64,000 nt of DNA, taken from NCBI GenBank assembly GCA_010093485.1, contig MU001492.1:2341122-2405121 (forward strand), written 5' to 3'. Numbering within the stretch: position 1 is the first letter of the stretch; every line of letters begins with the position of its first letter. A program made the position numbers and the translations under genes. The DNA is from Karstenula rhodostoma CBS 690.94. Its lineage: Eukaryota; Ascomycota; Dothideomycetes; Pleosporales; Didymosphaeriaceae. Below, in pieces: positions 1-10,600 of the stretch. A model generated the notes under the pieces. It worked only from the letters and a program-made list of their open reading frames with translations. It was not told the DNA's origin and did no database searches.

Positions 1-2364
1 ACGCCTTGAGAAATTGGCTGCCCCTGCAGTGCACACAGGTCAGTTGATTCGGGCCGGGGTCTGCGATGCGTTGCACGAAGCGTGCGTGAGGGGGTTGCGG
101 CCCCGTTCCGTCGTGTGCAAAACAAACCGCTTCCTCGGGACCCTTCACGTTACGGCGAGACAAAACAACACGTACCTGCCAACGGTTTCTGAATCCCCAA
201 CAACGCAGAGATGCCTTTTCGGCCGCGTCATGGCCACTGCAGGAGCGTTAGTTACTACCCAACCACATGCACGCCGTCTTGTCTTACCGTTCAGTCTGCG
301 CTTTTCGCCCAGGAACCCAACTTCACCGTCCGCATTGCTGCGCACCAAGCTCACCATCACAGCTTCCTTTTCGCGGCCCTGAAACCCGTCTACCGAGCCC
401 ACTTCAATGCCCGGATATGCTTCCTTGAGCATTCCAGAAAGTAACGCCACCTACAGAAGGCATGTCGTCAGTCCAAGCATCAATGCGGCGTCCCCGTGCG
501 TTCAGGCACCACATGTCATGCAGAGTCATCGCCTTACCTGGGCATTGTATGGGGTAACGACTGCTATATCTTCAGCTTTAACGCCCGCTTCGGTGAGTTG
601 GTTGACATGCAGCTTCACCAGTGCCGCCTCTCCCTCGTTGGACTTGCTGTCTCCGAGACTCATGCCTTTGCTGCCCTTCTTAATCCCCTCATCCTCGGTC
701 TTCTCCGGGAAGTCACCACCTTGCGTGTCGAGAAACACAATAGGCTCGCGTGTATCGTCGGTATCTTCGACTTTGTAAGGGAGATCCTTGAGCAACCTGT
801 GTTTGACAGCATCGGCAGCGATAAGTTTGGAATCGTATAGCTCTGCTGAAGGGAATTGCATGATGTTCTCGTGCATTCGATACTGGGTAGTTAGCATGCG
901 CTTGATACAAGGTCCGTGGAGGGCGAGTAGTCTGTCAAACAATGTCGTTTCTAAAGTCATGCTGGGGGCCACCGGCTTTACTGCGTCGATATTGCCATCG
1001 CCGTTACTTGCGGCACCGTGATCCTTACCATCCTTCTTCTCAGTCGCTTTCTTAGCAGCCTTAGCTTCCTTGGAGTTGAGCGACTTGATGGTGGGTGGCA
1101 ATTGAAGGTGGTCGCCTGCCAGGACCAGCTTGGATGCTTTGACCCAGAGCAATGGAACCCAACATTGCGCTTCCAGGGCCTGGCTAGCCTCATCGACTAT
1201 CACGACGTCGAATTCCTGCCCTTTGAGATGGAAACCACCGGCTCCATGCAAAGTAGCAAGCACGACTTTGCTGCCCCGGATCAAGTTGTCGACACATCCC
1301 CTCTCGCGCTCTCTGAACTCTTTTCGTAGCTCCTTCAAGTCCGTGTAGACCTGCCGCCGCTCCTTTGCATTGCGAGTTTTGCGGATGGAAGCCTGCTTAT
1401 CATCCATCTCCTTCCGTATGTCTTGGACAAGAGCCGCAGCTTCGGAAGTGCGCGTGAGTACGTCGAGGGAATGATTCAGCACGGAAGGTAGAAGACGTGC
1501 GGGATGACCTAGTCGTATCATGGACACTTTGTGGGAGGCAAGTCGCTCAACAATGTTGTCCACGGATATGTTCGACGGACCGCACACCAAAAGGCGAAGC
1601 TTTTGCTTGAGTAGCTGCAAGATTAGTTCTATGAGTGTATGTGTCTTTCCGGTCCCGGGAGGACCGTGAATCAGGGCAATTTCGCGGGAAGCAAGAGCAA
1701 ATCTGATAGCCTCTTGCTGGCTATCGTTCAGTGATGGGTCGTTCCATTCGAGTTTATGCAGAGGATTCGATGGATCGTTTAGGTCTGACGGAAGAGGCGA
1801 CGGAGAGCCTTGCCCAAACAATACGCGCATGAAGGGCGTGTAGTCTTGATCGGAAAGTTTCTTGAGGTTGCCCATGGTTTGGTTCATCCTCTTGTAGGTA
1901 ATGTCGTTGGCCAATTTAACGAGCCATAGCTTCCCGCCACTGGGAACATCCGCATCCTCCTTGTCAAGAATGATCTCGATGTTCTCCCGACGCAGACGCA
2001 GAACGACGCCCTCGACGCCTTTCTTAGCAAGATCTCGCTTCTCGGACTTCTTCGCGCTTCCAGCAGGCTGGTCCTGAACGGCGACAATATCACCAACCCT
2101 GATGCCATGCTCGGGAATGTCTGCCTTGTCGCCTTTGCCCACGACGGCAGGATCGAGCCCGAGCTCGACGACTGTTTTTCCGCCAAGACCGGTACGTATA
2201 GAAGAAACATTAAGATTCAGGATGGCCAGCCCTGCGCGAGACAGCGCCGCGGGCGTGTGGGATGACAAGAGGGCATTTGTTTCCGCTAGCTCGGCTTGGA
2301 GCTCCGCATCCAAAAGCGTAAGCTGGGTCGCCGCAAAAGAAGGGATGTCTGTCGGTTTCGGCAT
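1..2364 (-). CDS. HCS1: SMUBP-2/Hcs1-type SF1B DNA helicase (3' end outside window)
   Basis: Upf1-like superfamily 1 helicase of the SMUBP-2/Hcs1 type; the yeast protein is a 5'-3' DNA helicase associated with polymerase alpha. Helicase motifs seen in order: Walker A GPPGTGKT, Walker B VDEASQALE, QYRMHENI, TPYNAQV, VDGFQGREKE and RRLNVAMTRPKRHL. Exons are 2364-538, 450-288, 236-176 and 23-1. The 51-nt intron at 237-287 has no stop and is a multiple of three, but removing it restores the family motif LNVAMTR. The last intron, 24-175, leads into GSQFLKA, which fits the family's C-terminus. I chose the ATG at 2364 (MPKPTD) because the upstream extension to 2592 is low-complexity and runs into a 7-bp tandem repeat. 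About 690 residues are visible. Family is confident; the HCS1 name is inferred. Confidence 0.9.
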
Positions 2365-2829
2365 GGTGTCGAGTCTGTTCGGCGAGGCCGATGTCTGAAA
2401 GTTGATATCGAATATTGGAGCTAGCCCGATGGTGGGGGCAGTGCGTGGGGCTTCAGTTGCTCCCACGGGTTCGGTTTGGCAGGTGCTCCGAAAGGCCTCC
2501 CCCCTCCCACTCCCGCTCGCACCCGCACTCGCACTCGCACTGTGCAACCCACGGGCCCTGGACGATCCTGAACAGTCAGTTTCACGACTCACGACTCACG
2601 ACTCACGACTCACGACTCACGGCTCACTGGATTGTTCCTGGCCCTGCAGCTGCCGGCAGATTGCGACAAGGTCGCTATATTGCGCGGCTTAAGAGATGCG
2701 GCGAGGACGCGACTTCCGCAGCGCGCTGATTGGCCACCGGTCGCGTCGACTGTGACGCGGTTGCCCTTCAGACTCACCGCGTCCCTTTCGCTTCTTTTGC
2801 CATCTCCTATCATCCCGCCCGTCTTCCCG
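2365..2829. promoter_or_regulatory. shared divergent promoter region, HCS1 / NTH1
   Basis: A 465-bp spacer separates the divergently transcribed helicase and DNA-glycosylase genes, so both promoters must lie here. It contains a 7-bp tandem repeat and no ORF with recognisable similarity. No specific transcription-factor site is called. Confidence 0.6.
2583..2627. repeat. 7-bp tandem repeat (CACGACT)n
   Basis: About 6.4 head-to-tail copies of CACGACT, the sixth reading CACGGCT. It sits in the divergent promoter between the helicase and glycosylase genes. Confidence 0.95.
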
Positions 2830-4114
2830 ATGCGCACCTCGCGTATAGCCCGAGACACGTCCAGAATCCTCACCGCGACGACTCGTAGTTCTTCATTACG
2901 TCGCGCGCGCGCCGCCACAAATCCTCTAAACGCGGTCGAGACGCGCGAGTCAGAATCAGCTGTTCACCATGGAGCCGCCCGCTCTGACTCGGATTTGAGT
3001 TCTGTGCCGGACGATGCCCTGACGGATACCGGCGATGCGATTGTAGGCCGGAAGAGGAAGAGGGGACAGCCTGCGCCTGTTGCCGTGAAGCGCGAGGTCA
3101 ACGAGGTGGAGATAACGGCCATTGCGTCTCCAAAGAAAGAGAGCAAGCCCAAGAAGGCGCGACGAGTACCTGCGAAGAAGATCACTGCGAAGGATGGTAC
3201 GGGCAATCTCATCTGAATGCTGCGCTGTTCGCTGATGGTACACCTCAGGCACCGTCAAGGTGGAGCCCCCACCTAGATGGGAGGAGATATATTCTCTCAC
3301 TAGGGAAATGCGCAACGAGAATGTTGCCCCTGTAGACACAATGGGTTGCGAGAGCCTCGCAGACCGCGCCACCTCACCCCGAGATCAGAGATTCCAGACC
3401 CTCATCTCGTTGATGCTGTCGAGCCAGACAAAAGATACGGTGACAGCCGTGGCCATAAAGGGAATGCAAGAGAGGATGCCGGGTGGCTTTAACCTTGAAT
3501 CTGTCATCGCCCTTGAACCGCAAACCCTCAATGCCTTCATCAACAAGGTGGGCTTCCACAATCTGAAGACAAAGTACATCAAAAACACAGCAGAAATATT
3601 GAGGGACAAATTCAACTCGGATATTCCTGACTCCATCCAAGGGTTGACCTCGCTTCCTGGTGTTGGCCCAAAAATGGCGTATTTGTGCATGAGTGCTGCT
3701 TGGGGAAGGGACGAAGGGATTGGAGTCGACGTACATGTGCACAGAATCACTAATCTGTGGGGCTGGCACAAGACAACAAAGCCCGAGGACACCAGAGCTG
3801 CCCTGGAATCGTGGCTGCCCAGGGAAAAGTGGCATGACATCAACAATCTTCTGGTCGGATTCGGGCAAACGATCTGCTTGCCGGTCGGCAAGAAATGCGG
3901 CGACTGTAAGCTTGCCAACCGAGGACTATGTCCGTCCGCGGTCGTTGGCAAGAAGATCAAGGTCAAGGACGAGAGTCTCTTCGTCAAGACCGAGAGGAAT
4001 GATGCAAGCGCAACATCAAGTAAGACCAAAGTAGTGACGCAAAAGGACGTCAAGGCCGAGGAGATCGAGGACAGTATAGTAGATATCGAGGATATAGGAC
4101 GGAATGCGCGGTAG
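2830..4114 (+). CDS. NTH1: endonuclease III homologue (Nth1/Ntg-type DNA glycosylase/AP lyase)
   Basis: Base-excision repair enzyme that removes oxidised pyrimidines and cuts the abasic site. Exons 2830-3196 and 3249-4114 give 410 aa. The HhH-GPD core is seen with catalytic Lys264 in LPGVGPKMA and catalytic Asp283 in GVDVHVHR. A [4Fe-4S] ligand set follows at Cys332, 339, 342 and 350, spaced C-x6-C-x2-C-x7-C; the bacterial enzyme has x5 in the last gap. The N-terminal ~120 residues are basic and disordered, with Lys/Arg clusters ([11 protein letters not shown]) that could act as a nuclear signal. The start is the first ATG that keeps this basic leader; an upstream in-frame ATG at 2632 lies in the promoter and is less likely. 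The C-terminal tail of ~50 residues is Lys/Glu-rich. Confidence 0.93.
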
Positions 4115-4815
4115 ACATATCCATGATTGGCATTCCCTGGGCTCATTTGGTACACTTACCGGAACGTGAAACAAACGATTCTGGGACTGTAGAGCAAAAC
4201 ATGACGTGTCTCGTCACAGACAAACTACACCAAAAGTCAACTCTGAGGAGAGTAGATAACTCACAAAGCATAGAAGTAGCCGTCCGTAGCTAGATCTCTA
4301 GGCCACTCTCGAACCCGTAGGATTCTTTGCATTATCCCCTTGTCCATTCCGCAACTGCTTGCCTCCGACTGTCATCTCGATTTGCTCGTTTTCTCAAACT
4401 GTTTGCAGGTGCCCGTGATCCATGCGGGCGCTCCTTCCCTCTTTGCACATCGCCCCGCCTGGTATTCACAGCACTCAAGGACCACATTCAACTCTCTGCT
4501 CATGAACGGAACAGTTGCCTAGCCAAAGCTCGAGCCCTGTGCGCGTGGAGCCCCACAAGCTCTTCCGCTGCACCTTCAAACGCAGCCCGACTCCGCAAAA
4601 GGCACCCGCAGAGGCAACACCTGACTCTGGCGCCGACAGACAAATACTCCCTTGTCCTCTCGCCCCATCTCCTCACAAAACCACTCATACTGGCTCTCAA
4701 CTTCCTACTACAACAAGTCCAGGCAGACGCGTAAGTTGTCCACCGCGCTCAGTACCCGCGCGTTCGATCTGATCTCGCTTGAATCCACCTTCGTCTGCTG
4801 ACACGAATCTTCAGA
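4115..4815. other. intergenic: NTH1 3' flank and 5' UTR of next gene
   Basis: No recognisable gene. The left part is NTH1 3' flank. The right half is pyrimidine-rich and probably holds the promoter and 5' UTR of the downstream membrane-protein gene, including a likely 5' UTR intron at 4731-4814 (GTAAGT donor, CTGAC branch-like site, TTCAG acceptor one base before the ATG). Confidence 0.5.
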
Positions 4816-6658
4816 ATGAATGTCGAGAACGCAACTGACAACGTCTGGGCTGACGCTAGTCACGACCCGCCAGGCGAAAACATCGCTTCCACGGTCCTAC
4901 CTTCTCAACGCACTCCTATTGAACCTTCTGTAGGCTCCGTCGAGCAGGCTGCGCGGATCAAGGACGTCGCCGACGATGACCAGCCGGTAGAGAAGTCGAA
5001 CTTGAGCACGAAGATCTATCAGGCGCGCAAGACTGTAGCAGTGAAAGTCTGGCGTGCGCGCTATGCACTGCTTACGGTCTTCGGCTTCCTCTGCTGGTTG
5101 GTGCTGACTCTCCTAATGATCGAAAGCGCTGCCACGGGTGTCCGTGGTGTCTTGATGCCATCGTATCGAACGACAACGCACCGACTCGGCAGCATCAAGT
5201 CCGAGCAGTCACTTTTGGTAAGCAAGTTCGAAGATCTTCAAGATATCCATCTCCAGAAGCGGCCTTTTGAGACACATCTCAAATGTCTCACCCGTGCCGC
5301 AAACGTAGCTCAGGATCACTACGGTGACTTGCCTTATCAATCATACCCGCTCGTTGCTGAGTATACGACCCGGTGGGCACAGTCAGAATGCGATAGAATT
5401 ATCTTCTCACCAGTGCTTATTCCACGAAGCGGCTGGCATCACGTCTGGAAAGCTTTGACCGACCACGCAGGGGCTGCCTTCTTTCGCTGCAAAGACGTTC
5501 TCGACGGTCTAATGAGAGCAAAAAAACAACGCTCCCAGAAGCCTTCCAGCAACGCGCAGAATACTGCGTTCTCGCTGCCATTAGGCCATCGCTTAGATTG
5601 CAACGATGAAGAATCTTTCTGCCGCCTTTCAGTCGTGCCTCTGGGTAGCTTTCCAACATCTGGCAATCTCTCTAGTGAAGAGATGAAACTGATCAGCAAG
5701 AGACGCCGTATTCTCCAGGTTATCAATGGATGCAAACATGTGCGCGATTTGGTTGCGGTGGTGTGGTGGTTGATCCCCTGGAAGAACCTCATGCTTATTG
5801 CAGTTCAGATCGTCAACAATGAGTAGGCTCTCCAGTACGCTATCCTTTGACTTGTTCTAACTAAGACATGATAGATCTATGGCGCGCATGGGTGAGATAC
5901 CATATCAAAAAGGCCTCTTTCGGAAGATATTTCGAGTGTCGGTCGTTTTCTGGCTTGCTGAGGCTGCGGTTGTGTGGGTGTTTTTCTGGCATCAGCAGTT
6001 CACTTCCAAGGATAATTTTTCCCGGACTATCACAACAATCACCTATGCGGTACACTTTGGGGCAATCCTCCTGTGCTGTGTGGAGCTTGCTGCGACATGG
6101 TGGGCACGAACATTGTTTTTCCACCGTTTTCTGTGGGCCTTCCGGGAGCTTCGTACAGCGTACTCTGAAACCCCAGAGGAAATACTTCGACAGTACCAAG
6201 TGGAGTACAACGGCTCATCTAAATCCAACAACGACGTAAATCCTTCGGACTCTGTTGCAGATTTGATCGACAAACAGACCGTCGTGGTGGAGGGAGATGG
6301 AGCTGACGATACTTCAACGTTCCCCGATCTGCACATCTCTCCCGGATCTTCTCTTCAAGAGGATGTCAAGCTCATGCGTGAGCACCTGCACCGGAAACAG
6401 GCCAAGCCAAAGCTCGAAACTAAGGCTCTCTGTCCACAAGGTGTGGTTGCGAACTCCACTGGCAGTGAGTATTCTATAAGCCCAACGAGCGATTCAGGAT
6501 GGTCGGTCCTCACTTCCTCTGAAGATGAGGCTGTTATGCTACAGAAGATGGACGATTCGCCCGACGACGAAGAGCTCGTGGACGATGCAACCGAAGCCGG
6601 CAACATGGACGAGGAGGAGCAGCCGACTGAAGACGGTAGAGAGGACAATGACGATTAG
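4816..6658 (+). CDS. fungal multi-pass membrane protein, unknown function
   Basis: I do not recognise the family. Exons 4816-5822 and 5875-6658 (intron 5823-5874 with a CTAAC branch-like site) give 596 aa. Residues 1-80 are polar. Hydrophobic segments lie at about 83-105, 311-332, 356-380 and 391-415. Between the first two is a ~200-residue loop with several Cys and paired aromatic residues, possibly lumenal or extracellular. After the last segment comes a ~180-residue acidic tail ending in a run of Asp/Glu, probably cytosolic. The splice junction joins IVNNE to SMARMG. A 5' UTR intron appears to end one base before the start codon, which supports this ATG. It could be an ER or plasma-membrane protein restricted to ascomycetes; no enzymatic motif is visible. 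Confidence 0.75.
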
Positions 6659-7658
6659 TCGACATTTAGCACCACAGACACTAGGTGCTAAGGGCGAGAA
6701 GGCAACGCTTCTCTAGTGCGTCGATTTCAATTGTCCTCTTACCTGGTTTCACGCCTGGTGCGCTGGCATCAAAGAAGAGAATGGAGGCATCGAAGCGAAA
6801 GGTGCCCCGACTTGGTCGTGCCCTGTGTGCGGTGGGCTGTAGACTGAGCTGATGACACCTGCAGAGTAAGGCTATTCTACGGGAATTTTGAGGTATCTTC
6901 CGGCGGACGTTGGCATTACTGTACTGAGGCGATTTTGGATGCTTGTGCCCACCGCTCAAGAAAGGGGTTCATGGTATGAATAGGGCAGCCCATCCCATCG
7001 ACATGTTCAAACTGCGATTGGAATTGTGGAGCATTCCGTAGAGTTACACAATACGAATAATTGCACACACTTTGTTGTACGCAGCTTACGCACGCTTGAA
7101 GAACAGGAGAAGCGCAGACTGGGTGGTTCCTTGCGAGTACAAGTGGTACACCCTCTCACTCCCCCTTTCCCCTTGCTTGTTCCAAATCGCTCAACATCCC
7201 CTCATTCCAACTCGCATCCACTCTCATTCATCGGCGCCTATCCCAGTCGTATATGCGTAAACATCTCGCATTGGATCGTGGAGCTTAGTGCACGTTCCTA
7301 GACAAAAGTCTACATCATACAGAGCATCTGTACTAGCTCTTACTATTGGAGTTTTGTCTTTTGAACAGAGAAGCCGTATCAAGCGCAAAATGCGAGTTCA
7401 GAAACAACCCAAAAGAGCTAATGATAGTAGTATTGCAGTAAACCCCCCCCCCCCCAACCGTCGCTTTTGAAGCCCACCCACTAGCGTAACGACATGGGAT
7501 ATCAGTGATTACAAGATCGTGAAAGCGGGGCCGTCCCGCCCCGAGCATCGTATAGCGAGAAACGACCGACATGTAAAGAAATCGCTGAACGCACGCACAT
7601 CAAACCAAACCCAAGTAATATACATATTACAAGCTCGAGAGAGCGCAGGGACCTAGAC
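6659..7658. other. convergent intergenic region
   Basis: 1.0 kb between the 3' ends of the membrane-protein gene and the Mhp1-like gene. Short ORFs on both strands have no recognisable similarity. A run of 13 C lies at 7443-7455. Nothing else is called. Confidence 0.5.
7443..7455. repeat. homopolymer C13
   Basis: Thirteen consecutive C residues in the convergent intergenic space; prone to length error in sequencing. Confidence 0.9.
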
Positions 7659-10600
7659 CTAGTCCTCGACGGCACTCTCGTTCTCTTTGCCGATGGTCAT
7701 CCACCGGTCGCCCAAGTCGACCGAGGACCTGGCGTTCTTGAGCGCCGCAATCTGCGTGTCCCTGAACTTGGCGAACTCCTCCGGGTTCTCCTTCTCCATG
7801 CGCTTCAGCTCCTCCGCGTTCTCCACGATGTCGTTGAAGGCTTTCTCCCACCCGGCGCCCTCGGTCATGTCGCGGATATGTTCCCCGCTATACGTCGCGA
7901 AGTGGTTGCGCAAGGCCATGACATGCGGTGGCAGGCCGAAGTCGTGCATGCTGCCGGACATATTGGCTTGCTCAGTGTGCGTCGAGCTGGGGCGCGAAGG
8001 GTTGATGAACTCGGTGCGGATGCGGTGGCCGAGGCGGTGGAGACGACCTTCTTCCAGAGTTTGAGCACGCGAGGCGAGGTTGACGTCGGAGTTGTGGCGA
8101 GAGCGAAGGGCTTTTGGTTCGTCTTCGTCTGAATCGTGGAGGACGTTGTCCGTTGCGCTTGGTGACAGTGTGGGGACGGCGGAGAGAGGCGGCGAGGAGC
8201 TAGGAATGGAACTAGTCGTGGAAGCTGCGTCTGAGGACTGTATGCGCGTCTCTGGGTATTCATCTTCGAAGCGTTTGATCATACCCTGCAGTGTCTGGTC
8301 CAGGGATATGAGGCGTCCTACGACTGTTAAATTTGACACACAGTTGAAGAGCATCCCAAATGACTTACGATATGGTAGATCATTGCCTGCGTTTGCCTCG
8401 CGAGCGAGCGCGATTTGCAGCCGCTGTCGGATATTGCGCGCATTCTCCAAAAGATTCTTGGACATGATTCTGGCTCTGTGCGATTCCTCCGAAACTGTGG
8501 GCTGATTGCTTCTAGGCGTTGATGTGCCACTTACCGGAAGCGAAGTTCTGCGTAGGTCTGATTCATTCTGTCGCAGGCAGTAACTAAGGGCTTTTGCAAC
8601 TCCGGTGCCACCGACAATATAATCGTCGTCGGGTGCTGCATCGTCATCTGCGGGAGCGACGGTAGTGTCGTCTGCGTGACCAACCAGATGCTGGAGCACA
8701 TCAGGCAATACAACATCCCTCGAGGCATTCTGAAGTTCAGGGACACCCTCGATGTTCTGCATATTGCGAAGGCAATAGGCAATGACCTGCCTAGCTAGCG
8801 CCCTGACGACCTCGTTGCTCTCAGGTCCAGGCACATCGACGCCGAGGAACACGATGGTCTGTGAGACCTTGGCAGCCAAGGTCAATGAGGCATAGACTGC
8901 GGCTGCCTCTTCTTGCTCTTCTTCCGTTGAAGCTGCAGCCAGAGCAGAGATTTTGGGATTTCCTTGAATGTCAACGTGCGCGATCACTGGGCATTCCGGA
9001 ATGACCTCCGCGATGCCTATCACATCTGCTTGCGATAAAGACACATCCGTGAGATGTATGCGCTTTAGCTTCTTGAATTGAGGCATGTACTTCCGCAGCA
9101 GGCAAAGCGACAACGAGTTGGAGAATAGATCGCGGTTGTGTGAAAGGTCCAAGAAGATGAAGTTCGGTAAGTTACCCAGAGCTGGGAGCAGGATCCTGAG
9201 CGACTCAGGCGTGAGGTCGCAGTCAGCAACACTTAACGCCCACAATGGACAACCCTTGGTGAAGCACTCCGTCAGACGAGATATCGAGTCGCGAAGAGTG
9301 TTGCCACCGAGATCTAGTCCTTGGCACACCCCGGACTTGATGTAGTGCATGATGTGTTCAAGGCCTTCCTCGTCGATGTTGTTGCCCGCGAGACCTAACC
9401 GCTGCACCCCACTAACAATTGCTCCATCAACGACTTTCCTGATGCTAGATGTAGACAAGCCGCATTCAGAGAGCAAGAGCTCTTCAAGTTTCGAACCTCC
9501 CAGTCGCCCCGAGATTGCTTTGGAAATGACTTCAGCAATGTCTTTGGAAGCGGCATTTCTGTCGCTTGATGCGCCGAGGGAGCCATTGGGTACCTGAGGA
9601 GCCGACTGTAGAGTTGATGATGGAAATGGTATCATGGACATATCGAGCGATATCAGCGACTTGCACATGTATATGAAGAGGGCGATGTGTCTCCAGCCTT
9701 CTGCTGTTATCTTGGGGTTGTTCTTGAGAACCAGCTTCTTGACGACACCGGAGCGTTCTTCTATGTTTTCACTTCCGTTATTTGCTTCTCCTGAAGTGGA
9801 CTTCTTCCTCCTACCAGCCTGTGAGACTTTGGCAGCGAGTAAACCAGCAAGTATGTCTCGTATCTTATCGTCGTTTAGGTCTGCATCGTCTAAGAACAGT
9901 TTTTTCACAGGAACAACAGCTAGCCAGTCGGAGAGGGTAACAAAATCGGCAAGCTGTAAGCGAGAACCGGTTAGATCCAACGATGCTACCGTTCCTGGCG
10001 CCGAATGCGCAATTGTTGTGGGGTTTGACAGCTGATCGCTAATTCTTTTCAGGATAGGTGTCTCTCTTAGCTGGCAGCATCTTCGGTATATTCGCAGAGG
10101 ATCTGTGGTAGGCCGGTCCTGGTGCTTAGGTGACGGTTTGGTGGAGCCCTCGGAAGCACCATCAGCACTCACTTCGTCATCGTCCCTGGTGATCTCAAGC
10201 GGCACGGATCCGTTCTCCTCGGCCTTTCTGCGTTTCTTCTCCTTTCGTTCTTTGCGTTCCGCTTCAGACCGCTTCTTCTTCTCTTTCTTCTTGCTCGGCT
10301 CAGATCTTTCGTCGATGGCTACGGTGCCATCTAGGATGGGTGCCTGTTCGGTGCCTGCCACTAACTGTGAAGCAACAGCATCGGCATCTCCTACTTTTTC
10401 CTTCTCTTCGGCAGCCGACTCTGGGTGCTTCAACGCTTCTCCTTCACCTCGCTCTTTCAGCTTCTTGTCCTTGAGCTTCGGTTTCCGCTCCTCGCTGTCG
10501 GCCTCGTCTTTGTACCTCGGGCCACCTGCGATCTCGACGTCGACGCAGAATGCGACGCGTCGCAGCTTGCTCTGATTGAGCTCCGGCACTAGGCATCGAG

